Notes: generated by a model not told the origin, from the letters alone. A stretch of 64,000 nt of DNA from Chamaelirium japonicum (GCA_947650365.1 CANTAL010000028.1:1302001-1366000), one strand, 5' to 3'; shown: positions 1 to 12,025, counted from the stretch's first letter. Translations and numbers: made by a program.

Positions 1-864
1 GGTCGGGCATACTCTCTCGCCACGCATACTCCGACACCATGCGCAAAGTCACCCATATGATCATAAGGGGTTTCCCGTCTTTCACGGTGGAGCTCTACCG
101 CCCAACTTGCTTTCCTTGGGGGCTTCAACTATCCCGAGACAGGATTGCTAGGCCAATCCCTCTTCGAGGGCACCACCTATTGGCTTTACCGCAATCCCTG
201 TCCGTGACCCCCTAGCCTATTGATCTTCGGCTATGCGCGTAGGATGGTTCACGGCCCTTGCACGTACGGGGTCCAAATCTTTCCACATGATAGAATATCA
301 CACAAATTATGACAATAAAAGTGATTTCAATGTTTTACACCGGGATTCGCACCGCGCTCACAACCCATGCATCACAATAACTATAGAATTTACTCTCGCC
401 CGTATTCCCGTGTGCCCGGATCTCCACACTCCATCCAGGAGAGTGAGCTCGAAAATTATTATTTAATTATTAATTTCTAACCTTAAGGGAATTCCTACTT
501 ACGGTGTCCAAGCAATCAGAAAATTTATTATTTAATTATATTATTAAGCATGCGTCGCCGGACTCGCAACTCCGCATGCAAGGCGGGGTCTACTCGACCA
601 CATGCGACGATGTCCGGCGGGACCCGCATGCAGCGTTATGGACACCTAACCTTAAGTTCTAGAATAGCATAATTAATTATCTAAAACAGCGTGCAGTGTC
701 ACCTGGAAAGTGTGCTCGGGCTGATACTGATAGGTGTCCTCCACTCCGTCTCCGACCTGCTCCACGTGCCCACTAAATGCCAAATATACCAGCGGGCCTA
801 TGGTCATTATGTGCTACTAAAATATCACTGGCTTAGGTCCTGATTGACCGAGTCGAGAATGTAT
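1..864. other. unassigned region, possibly retroelement interior
   Basis: No convincing coding region. The first 260 bases are CG-rich, followed by AT-rich spacers (around 456-545) and a block at 550-645 with short inverted GCATGC-containing segments. It may be the interior of the minus-strand element whose 5' LTR lies at 3271-3962, but nothing here is recognisably gag or pol. Confidence 0.3.
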
Positions 865-1214
865 GCGTCATCGGATGCCAGTCTACTAGCATGCAAACCG
901 ATGCGCCAAAGGTAGCGTCATCGAACATCGGTATACTAGCACGCAAACCGATGTACCAAAGGTAGCATCATCAAATGCCGGTCTATTGGCACGCAAACCG
1001 ATATGCCAAAGATAGCATCATCGGACGCCGGTCTATTGTCACGCAAACCGATATGCCAAAGGTAGCATCATCGGACGCCGGTCTACTAGCACACAAACCG
1101 ATATGCCAAAGGTAGCATCATCGGACGCCGTTCTACTGGCATGCAAACCGATATACCAAAGGTAGCGTCATCGGACGCCGGTCTACTGGCACACAAACCG
1201 ATGCGCCAAGGGCA
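865..1214. repeat. 50-bp tandem repeat, 7 units
   Basis: Seven consecutive 50-bp units start at 865, 915, 965, 1015, 1065, 1115 and 1165. Each contains the core CAAACCGATatGCCAAAGG (small variations) followed by a GTCATCGGACGCCGGT-type half. Units differ by a few substitutions and no indels, so the period is exact. No coding potential and no unique spacers. Confidence 0.93.
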
Positions 1215-2670
1215 TCGTCCCGGTTAGTCGAAATTGTCAATGCTAAAAGTCTTTTTAGGGTTCAATGGCGCTATTCTGACAAAACGGTCATAACCGCGTC
1301 GGTCGATGGCAAAATCGCCAAAGCCGATCACGGTCGGGTTTAGGAGTTGAAGGTCGATCTCGCGCGCAAAAGGCTATGCGAGGTGGTTTGGCCCGCATTC
1401 GTATCATCAACTTGATACGAGCGTGACCCAAGGAGGTCGGGCCTGCTAACCATAAGTGTGGGCCCAAACGGCTTGATCGACATTGTGGGGAGGTCGAGGG
1501 TTGGGGTTTGGTGTGCCAAGTCAAAGCTTAGCATTGCCGGCTATCCAATCGCCGGATTTTCGTCCGACTCGAGTAAGGTTTGATGGCGTGCACTAGGCTA
1601 CGCTGAGACGAGGTTTTGCCCTATATCGGCTCTAGGCCGTTTGCATAGCCGGCGGCCACCTGGCCGACCGGCAATGGCTGCCCTAAAAGCGACCCAAGGG
1701 TTGTCGGATGTCGTCAGTGTTTGGCCGGGCTTGGTCGGGCTCCTTTGGTTGCACAACTGTCGGTCATCGGGCCGGTAGCCATGGCTGCAACCAAAGTGTC
1801 GGCTACCGGTTTGGGGTCGACATATTCCACAAGGAAACAGGGCGGCCAGCACAGGGTTGGTTTCGCCTGTAGGACAGCCACCGGGCAATCCGACAATCAA
1901 CACGATAGCAAGGGGAAATGTAAGCATTAGGTGGCCGCCTGGTGGCCGGGCAGCAGGGTGATCGGCCTAGCCGTGGCTGGTCGGGATTTGCCGACTGCAC
2001 AGTCGCCGGTTACATAGTCGGCGGCCGCTATGACTGCGTCGAGGGTGACGGCTGTGCTCGAGGCAACAAGGGCTGCCGGATTGGTGTTTGTGGTGGCTAG
2101 TGGGGCTTGGCCGGGTTGGGTCTCGGCGGCTGCACGGTCGCCGGCCACCGGGCCGGCTGCCATGGCCGTGGCAAGAGAAGAGGAGGCGAAAGGGGGTAGC
2201 GATTGTCTGTCAACCCACAACACACACACACAAAAGAAAACAGAAAAGGGGAAAGAGGGCTGACTTGGGGCCCCTCTCTCCAAGCTCCACCCGGCGCTCT
2301 CCTCCGGCGCCGTCGCGATCCGACTGCCGCGTGCCACACACACAGCAAAAGGGAAAGGAGAGAGAGAGAGATCGGACGGGGAAAAGAGAGATCAGAGAGA
2401 GGAGGGGAGTCGGGGGTCGGGTCGGACTGAGGAAGGGGGGAGAGGGGGAGTGGGGCAGGATTTTTAAAGGAGGGGAGGGGTGGCGGCCGGCAGGGTAGGG
2501 GGCAAGTAGGGTGGCGGGTAAGGCGGCAGGGTAGGGGCGGCGACGCCCGGTGGGAATCCGGGGTCAATGGGGCGGGGATCAAGGGAGAGGCGGCGGTTTT
2601 GGGGGGAGGGCTGGGTCAGATCGGGTTTGGGGGGAGAGAGAGAGAGTCGGGTGAGAGAGGGTGAGGGAGA

Positions 2671-2673
<3 letters not shown>
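1215..2673. other. GC-rich region without recognisable gene
   Basis: Rich in GGCCGG/GTCGG motifs, with several overlapping open frames on both strands that look like composition artefacts. From about 2220 it turns purine-rich (GGGGAGAGA). No domain or splice structure recognised. It probably belongs to the interior of the minus-strand retroelement ending at 3270. Confidence 0.3.

Positions 2674-2736
<63 letters not shown>
2674..2736. repeat. (GA)n microsatellite
   Basis: Uninterrupted GA dinucleotide run of about 31 units inside a wider purine-rich stretch (2560-2800). Confidence 0.95.
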
Positions 2737-2739
<3 letters not shown>

Positions 2740-2822
2740 TTCAGAGAGATGGGGGGAAAGAGAGAGAGAGAGAGGGGGAGAATAGAGGAAGAGAGAGAGA
2801 TGGGTGGGTTCGGGTTTGGGCT

Positions 2823-2952
2823 GGGTAGTGGGTTAGGTTCGGGTAGGGTAGTGGGTCGAGTAGGGGGGTTGGGTTTGGGTTTGGGGTGGGTAGTGGGTTA
2901 GGTTCGGGTAAGGTAGTGGGTCGGGTAGGGGGGTTGGGTTTGGGTTTGGGTT
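2823..2952. repeat. 65-bp direct repeat, 2 units
   Basis: Two adjacent 65-bp units (2823-2887 and 2888-2952) starting GGGTAGTGGGTTAGGTTCGG, with only a few differences. G-rich on the plus strand. A T-rich tract follows (about 2960-2998). Confidence 0.85.
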
Positions 2953-3071
2953 TTAGGTTTTTTTTTTTTTTGTTTTGTTTTGTTTTTTGTTTTTTTTAAT
3001 ACTGATCGTTACAGGCCGGGTGGGCCCCACTTGGGGATGGGCCCACCCGGCCCCTTGTTTCGCGCGGGTCG

Positions 3072-3233
3072 GGTCCGGTTTGCGTGTTGGGTCTCCCTCC
3101 GCATTGGTGCATGCGAGTCGGGTCCGGGTCCGAGTGCGTGTCGGGTCTCCCTCCGCATTGGTGCATGCAAGTCGGGTCCGGGGCCGAGTGCGTGTCGGGT
3201 TTGCCTCCGCATTGGTGCATGTGAGTCGGGTCT
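3072..3233. repeat. 54-bp tandem repeat, 3 units
   Basis: The motif CCTCCGCATTGGTGCATG recurs with its GCATTG at 3101, 3155 and 3209, an exact 54-bp period. The units also carry GTCGGGTCCGG. The array lies just inside the primer-binding-like site of the minus-strand LTR, so it would be in the leader of that element. Confidence 0.88.
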
Positions 3234-3260
3234 GGGTTAGACACAATTTGTGTGTCTACA

Positions 3261-3267
3261 GGCGCCA
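3261..3267 (-). promoter_or_regulatory. primer-binding-site-like TGGCGCC
   Basis: Read on the minus strand, the LTR end CCACA at 3271 is followed after 3 nt by TGGCGCC, complementary to a tRNA 3' end GGCGCCA (tRNA-Asp type). Only the first seven bases match the usual 18-nt site, so the call is tentative. Its placement next to the LTR end supports this being a 5' LTR. Confidence 0.45.
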
Positions 3268-3270
3268 AAC

Positions 3271-3962
3271 TGTGGATGATGATCTCCATGCCGACCAGAA
3301 GACTCTTCCCAACCAGTCAATCGAGTCGAATCGAATGTCTGATCGAACGTATGTCTAGTCTACAGGTTTGTAGGTCGATGTCTTCGAATTGAACTTCTGA
3401 ATATTGAAAGACTGCTAACACGAGATGTGATCTTGAAGTTCAGCCGAAGCCTACGTCTCCGTACTGTAAGGTGCAACCTGAATTCACTAACACTTGGATT
3501 GAAGTGACCTCGACAGGCCGAGTGTCACTGGTTTCTCTTCTAAAAAGAAGATCAAAAGGTAGGAATGCTAGAACTCTGGATTTTTCGGAAGTCTGATTTA
3601 GAAATAAGAGATCTGATCCATTACATTTGCTGGGCCTACTATTTATAGAGTTTTTTGGAAAGAAAATGTAGTAGAAGGCGGTTGTCTCTGTGGACTCTCA
3701 GGCAGGACTGGTGGGTCCCACAGTTGTCTCTGTGGACTCCCAGGCAGGGCTGGTGGGTCCCGCTGTCACCTCTGTGGACCCCCAGGCAAGGCTGATGGGT
3801 CATGCCGTAGCCTCTGTGGCCCCCCAGGCAGGGTTGGTGGGTCCTGCTGTAGCCTCTGTGGACCCCTAGGCAGGGCTGGTGGGTCCCGCCGTAGCCTCTG
3901 TGGATCCCCAGGCAGGGCTGGTGGGTTCTGTTGCGGGGTTTTGGCCAAAATTTGCACCCACA
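3271..3962 (-). mobile_element. LTR (copy C) of a minus-strand gypsy-like element
   Basis: On the minus strand this segment starts TGTGGGTGCAAA and ends in CCACA. It is homologous over its length to the plus-strand LTRs at 15605-16264 and 18611-19349. It carries the same landmarks in reverse: 42-bp CCACCAGCCCTGCC-type repeats (about 3700-3935), the promoter-like CTATAAATAG (around 3640-3650) and the downstream block ending near GACTGGTTGG. The adjacent TGGCGCC on its inner side makes it a 5' LTR whose element would extend left to the window edge. No coding region is recognisable there, so the element is probably non-autonomous or truncated. Confidence 0.75.
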
Positions 3963-4566
3963 ACGACCTGAACAATGGACAAGTATGGGTAAAATTGATC
4001 AAAAACTTGAACAGATTTGGACAAAGAAAGATCAACCCGATTTCAATTTGAACAGATTTGGACACCGGTCTTACCTAACCCGAGGAACCCGATCGAGTAT
4101 AGCGACATACCTGGATCCGGGCTTGACCTTGGTGGTAGGCACTAAGCAGGCAAGGTAGCTGCTTAGAACCCCCAATTTCAAAACAACTTATAGAACTAAA
4201 AGATGATTTGGCTGAATACACATATGTATTACTGACAAAGATTGTGCATAACTTGAGTTATTAAGGTTCGAACAAAACTCAACTAAGATTCGACATATAT
4301 GTAACTTAGTATGCTTTATTTTCAATAAAATGGTTTTGACCTTTTAATTTTGTTATTTTTTTTTATCTATCTATGTTTCACAAGTATTTTTAATTGGGCA
4401 ACCCGATTAATTCATTCTTTTTTTTTTTATAAATTGGGCAACCTGAACAATCCGAGGACAAGCATGGATTGGGATTCCACAAATTTTACAGAGGCGTGTG
4501 GATCGGATTGGGCATGGGCATACCCTTCAACCCGCTCAAATCCCACACCTAGTGAAATGGCCCTAT

Positions 4567-4994
4567 TAGGGCTGGCAATTTCGGACCCGACACGAAGTTA
4601 GTGGGTCTGGGTCAGGGTTAAACGGGTCGACACGATAGAGCAGTTTAATAAATGGGTCGAGTCCGGGTTTAGGGTCTGGACATGGTAGACCCGGGAAGAC
4701 CCGTTTAGTATTCAACGGGTCGTGTCGGGTCGGGTCGGGTCGGGTCTACCTGCAATCTGATACTATAATATATATACCAGCGAGTCTTTCGGGTCGAGTC
4801 GGATCGGGTCAACTGAATAGACCCGAGTGGTAAACGAGTCTTACCGGGTCTACCCGTTTATTAGCGGGTCGGGTACGGGTTTAGGATCTAGACACGATTA
4901 GTTAAACGGGTCGGGTCCGGGTCGGGGGTTTTAGACACGACACGAAACTAGGCACCACACGCACCCGACACGACCCGACCCATTGCCACACCTA
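4567..4994. mobile_element. hAT-type MITE, copy 1 (428 bp)
   Basis: Starts TAGGGCTGGCAAT and ends ATTGCCACACCTA, imperfect terminal inverted repeats of the plant hAT type. Flanking 8-bp sequences GGCCCTAT (4559-4566) and GGCGCTAT (4995-5002) match at 7 of 8 positions, as expected of an old hAT target duplication. The body consists of repeated ACGGGTCG/GACCCG motifs on both strands and has no coding capacity. The same family recurs at 7575-8027. Confidence 0.85.
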
Positions 4995-5002
4995 GGCGCT
5001 AT

Positions 5003-5489
5003 CCTCCACTCCGGTGGGGTAACTTCAAACGGAGGGTGACCGGATCCCGTCTGTTCGGTGTCCGCTTGGCATGTCTTAACCCGCAATCAACGAAGCTTGA
5101 GACAGGCTCGAGGAAGGCCGGTGAACGTACCCAATATTTTTCATTTTTAGCGAGCCATTAAAAACAGCTCAACTTATGCTACGTCCACGCGTATCGTGTC
5201 TATATAGATGGCACACGCCGTGGAGCCCGTTGATCTCACGTCTGGCCTTCCGCGTCAAGTGCGATGCACGGATCAAGCAGCGTGTGAGTGGGTTCCAGAC
5301 TTTGCGTCATGTGGACATAGATCTTTTTATTTTTATTTTTATTTTTCGTTTGGTAAAGACAGCTTTATTTGGTCTGCAGTCCATCTCACATTCCACTACA
5401 AGTCACAGATCGGTTACTCTCTCTCTCTCATAAGAGCGAAGCTGTTAGTGCGAGGGAGAAAGAGGGTCTTTGAGATCTATTTCGTCTCC
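5003..5489 (+). promoter_or_regulatory. 5' flank and leader of the DUF1218 gene
   Basis: Between the MITE and the start codon. Contains a TATA-like CTATATAGA near 5200, an A/T-rich block (about 5323-5350), and a CT run (about 5418-5430) typical of plant 5' leaders. The transcription start cannot be fixed from sequence. The ATG at 5490 sits in a good context (CTCCATGG). Confidence 0.45.
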
Positions 5490-8400
5490 ATGGCCTCCAA
5501 GCTGGTCCTGATCGTCGTCTTCATCTTCGATCTCATCGCCTTCGGCCTCGCCGTCGCGGCGGAGCAGCGGCGGAGCACGGTGAGCCTCCGGAAGCGGGAC
5601 CCGTCGGCCGGGTCTCCAGTTGTAAGATCTGAGCCGATGATGATCGTTTACTGACTGGTTGCGGTGCAGGGGAAGGTGGTGCTGGACAATGAGCAGAAGT
5701 ACAACTACTGCGTCTACGATTCGGACGTCGCCACCGGGTACGGCGTCGGGGCGCTGGTCCTGCTGCTGGCGAGCCAGGTCCTCGTCATGGCGGCGAGCAG
5801 GTGCTTCTGCTGCGGGCGATCCCTCCGCCCCGGCGGATCCCGCGCCTGTGCGGTCGTGCTCTTCCTCTTGTGCTGGTAATCCCTCCCCTCCTCCTCTCTC
5901 CGTTCCGGCGATCGCGACAGGAAACCGGCCTCCAGATCTGGAGGTCCTACGTTATTCTCCGCCAGATCTGGAGGTATCATCGGTGACAAAGTAATTCGTC
6001 TTTATATCCTTGTCCAAGTTGCCCTCTTCTCAATTGACAAATAACTAAAATGGGATTTTTTAGGATTTATATGTACACCCCACCCATGTTTTCAATGTCG
6101 GCACTGGTTTAATCCCTAAAATACCCCCATAGCATCTCAAGCTGCTTAGCTAACAAGCCCCACCTTCAATACCTATGGCCTCACTCAAACTTGAGTTGAT
6201 ACTGACAATTACCTATCCGACCTGGCTTGTGCCACGTGGTGTGTAGAGATTGAATTACAAACATCGGAGGGCCATAAATCATTTGCAGGTGATATTACCA
6301 ATCCAGGGGCTAGAAATAATTACCCCAAACTACTAGAAACAGAACATGGTATGATATCTAAAAACTGAGGCAGTAGCTAGGAGTACCTTTGATACCTATA
6401 ATTCAAATAGGTATAGGTAAACCATTGGTGATGCGCTAACTTCCAGCCAACGACCCTCCCGCCTAGCTCGCCCCATTTACCCCTTATGACGCTGCCACCC
6501 AACCCCCACCACCACTGCCATTCTCCAATGTCGGCTTTTGGGTGGAGTCCAATCGACATTATAATGTCACCCCGTGGGTTCTGATCGGGATGGGTTAGGG
6601 TTCATATGGGAAGGAGAGGATGAAGAGAAAGGAGGAGGAAAGAGGAGGGAATAAGATTGTGGAGGGGTGTGGATCTGCGTCAGAAAGGGGTAGCGTCAAA
6701 CGGGGAAGAGGAAAAAGAGGAGGAGGGAGGCGACAAAATAACATGGGGCGATGAGGATGGAGGGGAAAGGATTGGCTAGAGGTTGGTGTATGAATGTGTT
6801 CGAACTATAGATGGACCTTTGTCTTCTGTTTTCAAACCTTTTGTTGATCCCCTTGGACTTGATAAGTTCTGATGACACTTGAGTCAACTAATATTCCCTA
6901 TGAATAACCCAATTGAATTGGAACACCTACTCCGACCCAATAGTTCGACTACTCTACGGTTTGACTTTTTTCTTAGTTCACTCGATTGGGAAATAGGAAC
7001 GTGGAAGGAATTACAGACGTCTGATTGGAATCACAATAGGATTGGGTGTGATACACTTTTCGAGGTGCGGCATCGGGTTTTGACAAATGGTGGGTGTGAG
7101 ACCAAAATCAAAGGAGAAACTTGAATATGTATGTGATACGCTTTCCTTAAAGTATTATTCACCCTTCCCCCTTCTCCCTTAATTCCTTGAGAATGTTGAT
7201 AGGTTGCAGGCGAACCTTCGAGGATATGACAATACTTCATACTTTTACATGCACCAATCATGAAGAGAGCACATTGGAACGAGACACAAATTTCTTACTA
7301 TTTTTTGACAGAGTATTGTTTCAGGGAAAGAGAGAGGTTTGAATTCAGGATTATCTCGAAGATTGGTATAAACCTTTTATAAAAATTAGGCATCATTTGA
7401 GGGTCAATAAATGCACTGGTTCATCTGTAAACGGGTGCTAGGAAGCAACGCTTTGATTTAATTGCCAGAACCACTAGCCAACGGGTGCCTACAAGCACCA
7501 TTTGGGCCAACCGCTCACTAGGGTCAAGCCAAAACTTGTTCGTCGAATTAACTTGACTCCAACTCGCACCCGAGTAGGGCTGGCAATTTCGGACCCGACA
7601 CGGTAGACCCGACACAACTCAACACGAAGTTAGCGGGTTAGGGTTAGGGCTAAACGGGTTCGGGTCGTAAACGGGTCGACACGATAGACCCATTTAATAA
7701 ACCGAGCGGGTCGGGTTTAGGGTCTAGACACGGACCACGATAGACCCAGGAAGACACGTTTAAAATTCACCGGGTCGTGTCGGGTTTACCCGCAATCCGA
7801 TACTATAATATATAGTATCAGCGGGTCTACCGGGTTATGTCGGATCGGGTCGACTAAATAAACCCGTGTGGTAAACGGGTCTACCCGTTTTGTAAACGGG
7901 TCGGGTACAGGTTTAGAATATAGACACGATTAGTTAAACAGGTCGGATCCGGGTCTAGGGGTTTTGGACACGACCCGAAACTAGACACGACACAAACCCG
8001 ACCTGACACGACCCATTGCCACCCCTACACCCGAGTAAGCCCTATCAGATCGAACCTAACCAATAGAAAAAGGCTCTGACTCCTGGCGACGATGCGTTCG
8101 TACAAAGTGCAAAGTGAGCCTAATAAGCACCAAAAGCCCTATAGCCCATTACCCACGCTGCGAATACGAAGCTCAAGTGCACCATAAAACACGCTTTTGT
8201 TCATTCCATACAAATAAGCTAGAGGAACTTCCATATACATACCCATCTCGGTCTTTTCCCCAATCAATGTGGGACTAAAGTTCTCATCAAACAAAAAGAG
8301 TTTTGGAGGGAAAGTGGCTGGATTAAACATTCACTTTTGGTCAAAAGGGTTTTGGTGGGAAGTTTGAAAACAACTTTTGAATGAAAAGTTCAAAACACAA

Positions 8401-10197
8401 AGCACAAACCACTCCTTGTTTTTGCTTTTACACATAAGATTAAACCAGCCCATTCTATCTTATATTAAGTTTTAACCAAACTTGACATAATGCACTGTGA
8501 TGCCCGCTGGAACCCGACCGAGTGAAATGAGGGGAAAAATGAACTGTAGAGGAGTCAAAACTCCCAACCCAAACCATATACTTGTAAACCCTTAAAAATA
8601 CCTGACCCAATAGACCAGTTACTTAGAGAACCATTTATGCATAAAAATTAAGTCATTTGTACATGTGGTACCACTATATTGGACTTTGCCAGGCTTGATT
8701 AAACTCGAACTAACCTTGACCAAACTAATCTAACCAGTAGACCCTTATCCTAAGGTGCTTAGACTGTTATCTAGCCTATTTGACACAAACAAAACAAAAT
8801 CAACTTGACCTTATTCGCAGCACTTCAATTGGATTCGGCCCAACACGGAGTTCCGAAATCCTATCCAACCTAACTCGTAAACCTCAAAAAATTATGCATT
8901 TCAATCAGAACCATGCAACCTCGATTAGTGTGAAGATGTGAAAGATGTAAAACATTAATATAATTTGTTAGAAAAAAAATATGGAAAAACTTTCATTGAC
9001 ATTGGATGCAAGGATTTATAAAGATGACTCCAAATAAATGGGATATAGCTTGATGGTTCTGGATATGGTACTCGAGCTGGTCAATTAAACCGGTCTGCTC
9101 ATTGCTTATGAATGAACCATATTCAACCTATTTAAATTCATATATAGGCCACTCGGCTACCCATCATCATCTGAGTCCTATCCCATTAAAATGGGTCGAC
9201 TATAGAACATGACCCTAGATAAGAAAGGTCCACAGACTATTTTTATTTTTTTTTAAGAAATCCCTCAGATTCAGAGAGGAGGTACGGCCTTGACCGATAC
9301 CAGTTTATTAGAAACTAGTAGTGAACCTGTCCTCTAGAGCGACATCAAGCTGCCTGGTCTGCCCTTGATCTCTAGCGAGTCCCTGATTTTCTTCCAACTC
9401 CAATTAGAAAAGTGGCAGTGTAGGAAAAGATGGTTCCCGTCCTTTCTAGGTGCCCCACATAGGATGCGCGAAAGATCCCTAAACACTAGGATTGTTCCTC
9501 CGCACCAAAGGTGATTTTCTGATCCAACTGTGTTAACTAGGTAAGGTTGGTGTAGAAATCCTAACCAAATGTAACTTGCAAGAGTGTAGGCTGTCGAGAA
9601 ACTTAAAAGTCAAAACTTTTAGGTTAGTTGATGGGTAGAGTGATCTGCATTATTGGCTGTGACCTAACCTTAATTAGGCTCACCTTGACCTACTCATAAC
9701 AACCCGATTATCCTGGTCCAATCAGCTGAACCAGATTTGACCCAACATGTAAACCCGAATCTGTAAAGAATCAACACATAATTTCCTTATATTTTTACAT
9801 AATATTATTACTAGTTCTTCTAGCCAAGTCTATAAAGCTGGGTAGTAGTTGCGAATTACCATCTGACACTGACATGTTCTGTTTGCTCGAATGTGATTTC
9901 TTTGTGGAAATGCTGATGTGGTGCCTCAGGTTGACGTTCATTATAGCAGAGGCGTGCCTGCTGGCCGGATCGGTCCGGAACGCATACCACTACCGCTACA
10001 CGACCCTGTTCGTGAACGACCCGCCGTCGTGCCAGACGGTGAGGAAAGGCGTCTTTGCAGCTGGCGCCGCCTTCGTCTTCTTCACGGCCATCCTCTCCGA
10101 ATTCTACTACACATCATACTCGAAGGCCCGCAACACCGGGATCCCCCCCTACGGTTACGGCAAGGAGCCCGCTGTCGGGATGAGCCCCTACACTTAG
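5490..10197 (+). CDS. DUF1218 family four-helix membrane protein
   Basis: Exons join as 5490-5621, 5670-5875 and 9930-10197, giving 201 residues and a TAG stop. Every junction has GT-AG ends: intron 1 is 48 bp in phase 0, and intron 2 is 4,054 bp and splits the TGG of W113 in phase 2. The protein has a signal-anchor-like first helix (residues 4-23), then helices at about 67-86, 103-126 and 152-172. Conserved family blocks are visible: VYDSDVATGYGVGAL, SRCFCCGR, CWLTFIIAEACLLAGSVRN and SEFYYTSYSKAR. Cysteines 58, 89, 91, 92, 104, 112, 122 and 147 suit the conserved-Cys pattern. Arabidopsis relatives include the MWL (modifying wall lignin) and DEAL/VCC proteins of the endomembrane system, which act in secondary-wall lignin content or leaf and vein symmetry; the molecular activity is unknown. 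No frameshift or internal stop, so it looks functional. The start is supported by the N-terminal helix and ATG context. Confidence 0.93.
5876..9929 (+). other. large intron 2 of the DUF1218 gene
   Basis: Begins GTAATCCC after TGCTG and ends TGCCTCAG. Contains a hAT MITE (7575-8027); a CT-rich start with two CCAGATCTGG palindromes about 30 bp apart (near 5932-5975); and otherwise AT-rich unique-looking sequence with no coding exon that I recognise. Intron 1 is only 48 bp, so the contrast in length is marked. Confidence 0.8.
7575..8027. mobile_element. hAT-type MITE, copy 2 (453 bp), inside the intron
   Basis: Same family as 4567-4994: TAGGGCTGGCAATTTCGG at the left end and ATTGCCACCCCTA at the right. 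An exact 8-bp target duplication CACCCGAG flanks it (7567-7574 and 8028-8035). The body is made of GGGTCG/GACCCG motifs. No transposase; mobilisation would need an autonomous hAT element elsewhere. Confidence 0.93.
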
Positions 10198-10919
10198 AAT
10201 CAGATGGTTGCATGTTTGGGGATGTGCCTGAGTGCTGGTGTAATTCAGTTTAGTTTTGTATCTTCAAATTCTGGGTGAGTTTTTTTTCTTCTTTATAGTA
10301 CAGTACTGGACTATATTAGTTGCTGGCATGATAACAGCTTAGCTTGGCTATATGATATGCCCTCACGCGGGGATTATGGATATAATGCTTGACTTTGTAG
10401 CTTGTCTTTGTATTACTCTTCCCCGACGCCATTTTGGCTGATGGACAGTGTTGAAAATAAAGTCCGTTGGGAAATATATATGCCGACGGAACTTTTATTT
10501 GACAACAACATACTTAATGATACAACTATCTTTGTAGCCACCAAATTTTATAATTTTAGTTGAAGAAAACCTCTTAATTCTGATCACACAAACCTATGTT
10601 AATTCAAATTTGAATGTGTAATAGATTTTAATTAACCTGAGTCTGACTAATTATTGCTACACCTTTATGTGTGCTGAAATGTCGAGTCATGCAATTCATA
10701 TAAAAGGTTGTCATGCAATTCATATAAAAGGTTGCGCCAAGCATGCATATAAGACATGACATTGTGACCAATAAGGAGATATATTTTGCATGACTTGGCG
10801 TAACTTTCTATTTCTATAACTTGAAAGGTCAAGCCATCATAATAAATCACTAAACTCCATGGGGCATTGCCTACCTAAATTTTCATTTCATAGTTGGAAA
10901 TTTTTTTTTAGTTCGATTT
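10198..10919 (+). other. 3' UTR and downstream flank of the DUF1218 gene
   Basis: A canonical AATAAA lies at 10456-10461, about 260 bp after the stop, and could be the polyadenylation signal. Further on, a 24-bp unit starting GTCATGCAATTC is directly duplicated (about 10684-10731). It is followed by GCCAAGCATGCATA and a roughly inverted TTGCATGACTTGGC. No further gene seen. Confidence 0.5.
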
Positions 10920-12025
10920 CTCATTGGTAGGTTATTTATTTGGCTCCAGGCTTGCGCTCCATCGCGCTACTTCGCATCCAACGTATCCAACTAGGTCGGG
11001 GAACAATTCCCATACGCAACGACAGGGTGGAACCTTCAGGGTTCGGGATCTCTAGCTACAACCGGATCCCTGATTAACTGTTCCAGTGACACACCGAAAG
11101 TTCCGTTAATCAGTCCTAATCCGATTAACCCGCGTAGCCACCCAGAGTGCGACGCGAGTTAAACTCTAGCGATCCTAAACTTATGTTACTCCCTCGTAAC
11201 CCTGTTCTCTACTATACCCCGATAATCCTCAGTCCCTCCTATTACTAGTGTCATGATACGACTCGGGCAGTGGGGAGCACCGTCAGATCCCGATCGATCA
11301 TCTGACTAGGGTTTGATGACTTGTCATCTATAACACCACACACCTTCCGGTGCTATGCCTAGCATCCGGAATATTGTCAGTCATACTGACAACCACCAGG
11401 CCTGGGTTAACTGTGTGGACAAATTGACTCATCAAAACGCACCCATCCAACACTGGACGTCGGATAACCTGTAGGGATTACATGTCACTCAAGTGCCAGC
11501 GGGTAACCCAACGTACCGTGGTATTGGACTATGGAAGGTCTGCACACGTTGGCACATCAAAGCACCACACAACTGGTTGGCCCAGTGTACATGGTCCCTT
11601 AGGGTTAATGACGGATTATCTATAGTAGTAAGACGGTTTCTGCACCAGTGTCTGAGTCACTGAACTGTGCACCATCTTGGTTTCTGTTCAACACGATCAT
11701 CGTGCTTGGTCAGGTGAATGAGACTCTCACGTTCCCGTGGTGGAGACTTTACCACATCCTCTACCTGCCAACAGCTTGTTATCGGTGAAGCGACCGGCAT
11801 CACCTAAGCTGTGAACTAGTTCTAGGTCTACACAGAACTGGTCCACTGGGTCTCCCAAGCATGGATCCTCCATGCGCCTCAGTGGCCTACTGTGTTCCCT
11901 AGGGTCCTTTTATTATATGAGTATTATCATATACCAGAGTAGTATTCTAATTAAAGCAATAACCAAAGTCATCTTTATTAATGTTAATACAGAAATTCCA
12001 TGCTAAGGATACACGAGCTACAACA
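10920..12025 (-). mobile_element. truncated copia-type LTR, inverted
   Basis: On the minus strand it begins TGTTGTAGCTCG at 12025 and follows the 50343-52285 / 58186-60129 LTRs through GATGACTTTGGTTATTGC, the AGGCCACTG region and the CACTCTGGGTGGCTACG block. It breaks off near 10920, well before the GGCCGG-rich promoter part. So about half of an LTR (U3) remains. No target duplication can be checked on the broken side. Confidence 0.85.

Noticed and set aside
865..1214. CRISPR-like array.
   Set aside because: Exact tandem repeats with no unique spacers, in a plant genome.
6377..6559. Minus-strand short frame in intron 2 (and similar ones at 7031-7261 and 8139-8330).
   Set aside because: Within the intron, no domain or splice context; random open frames.
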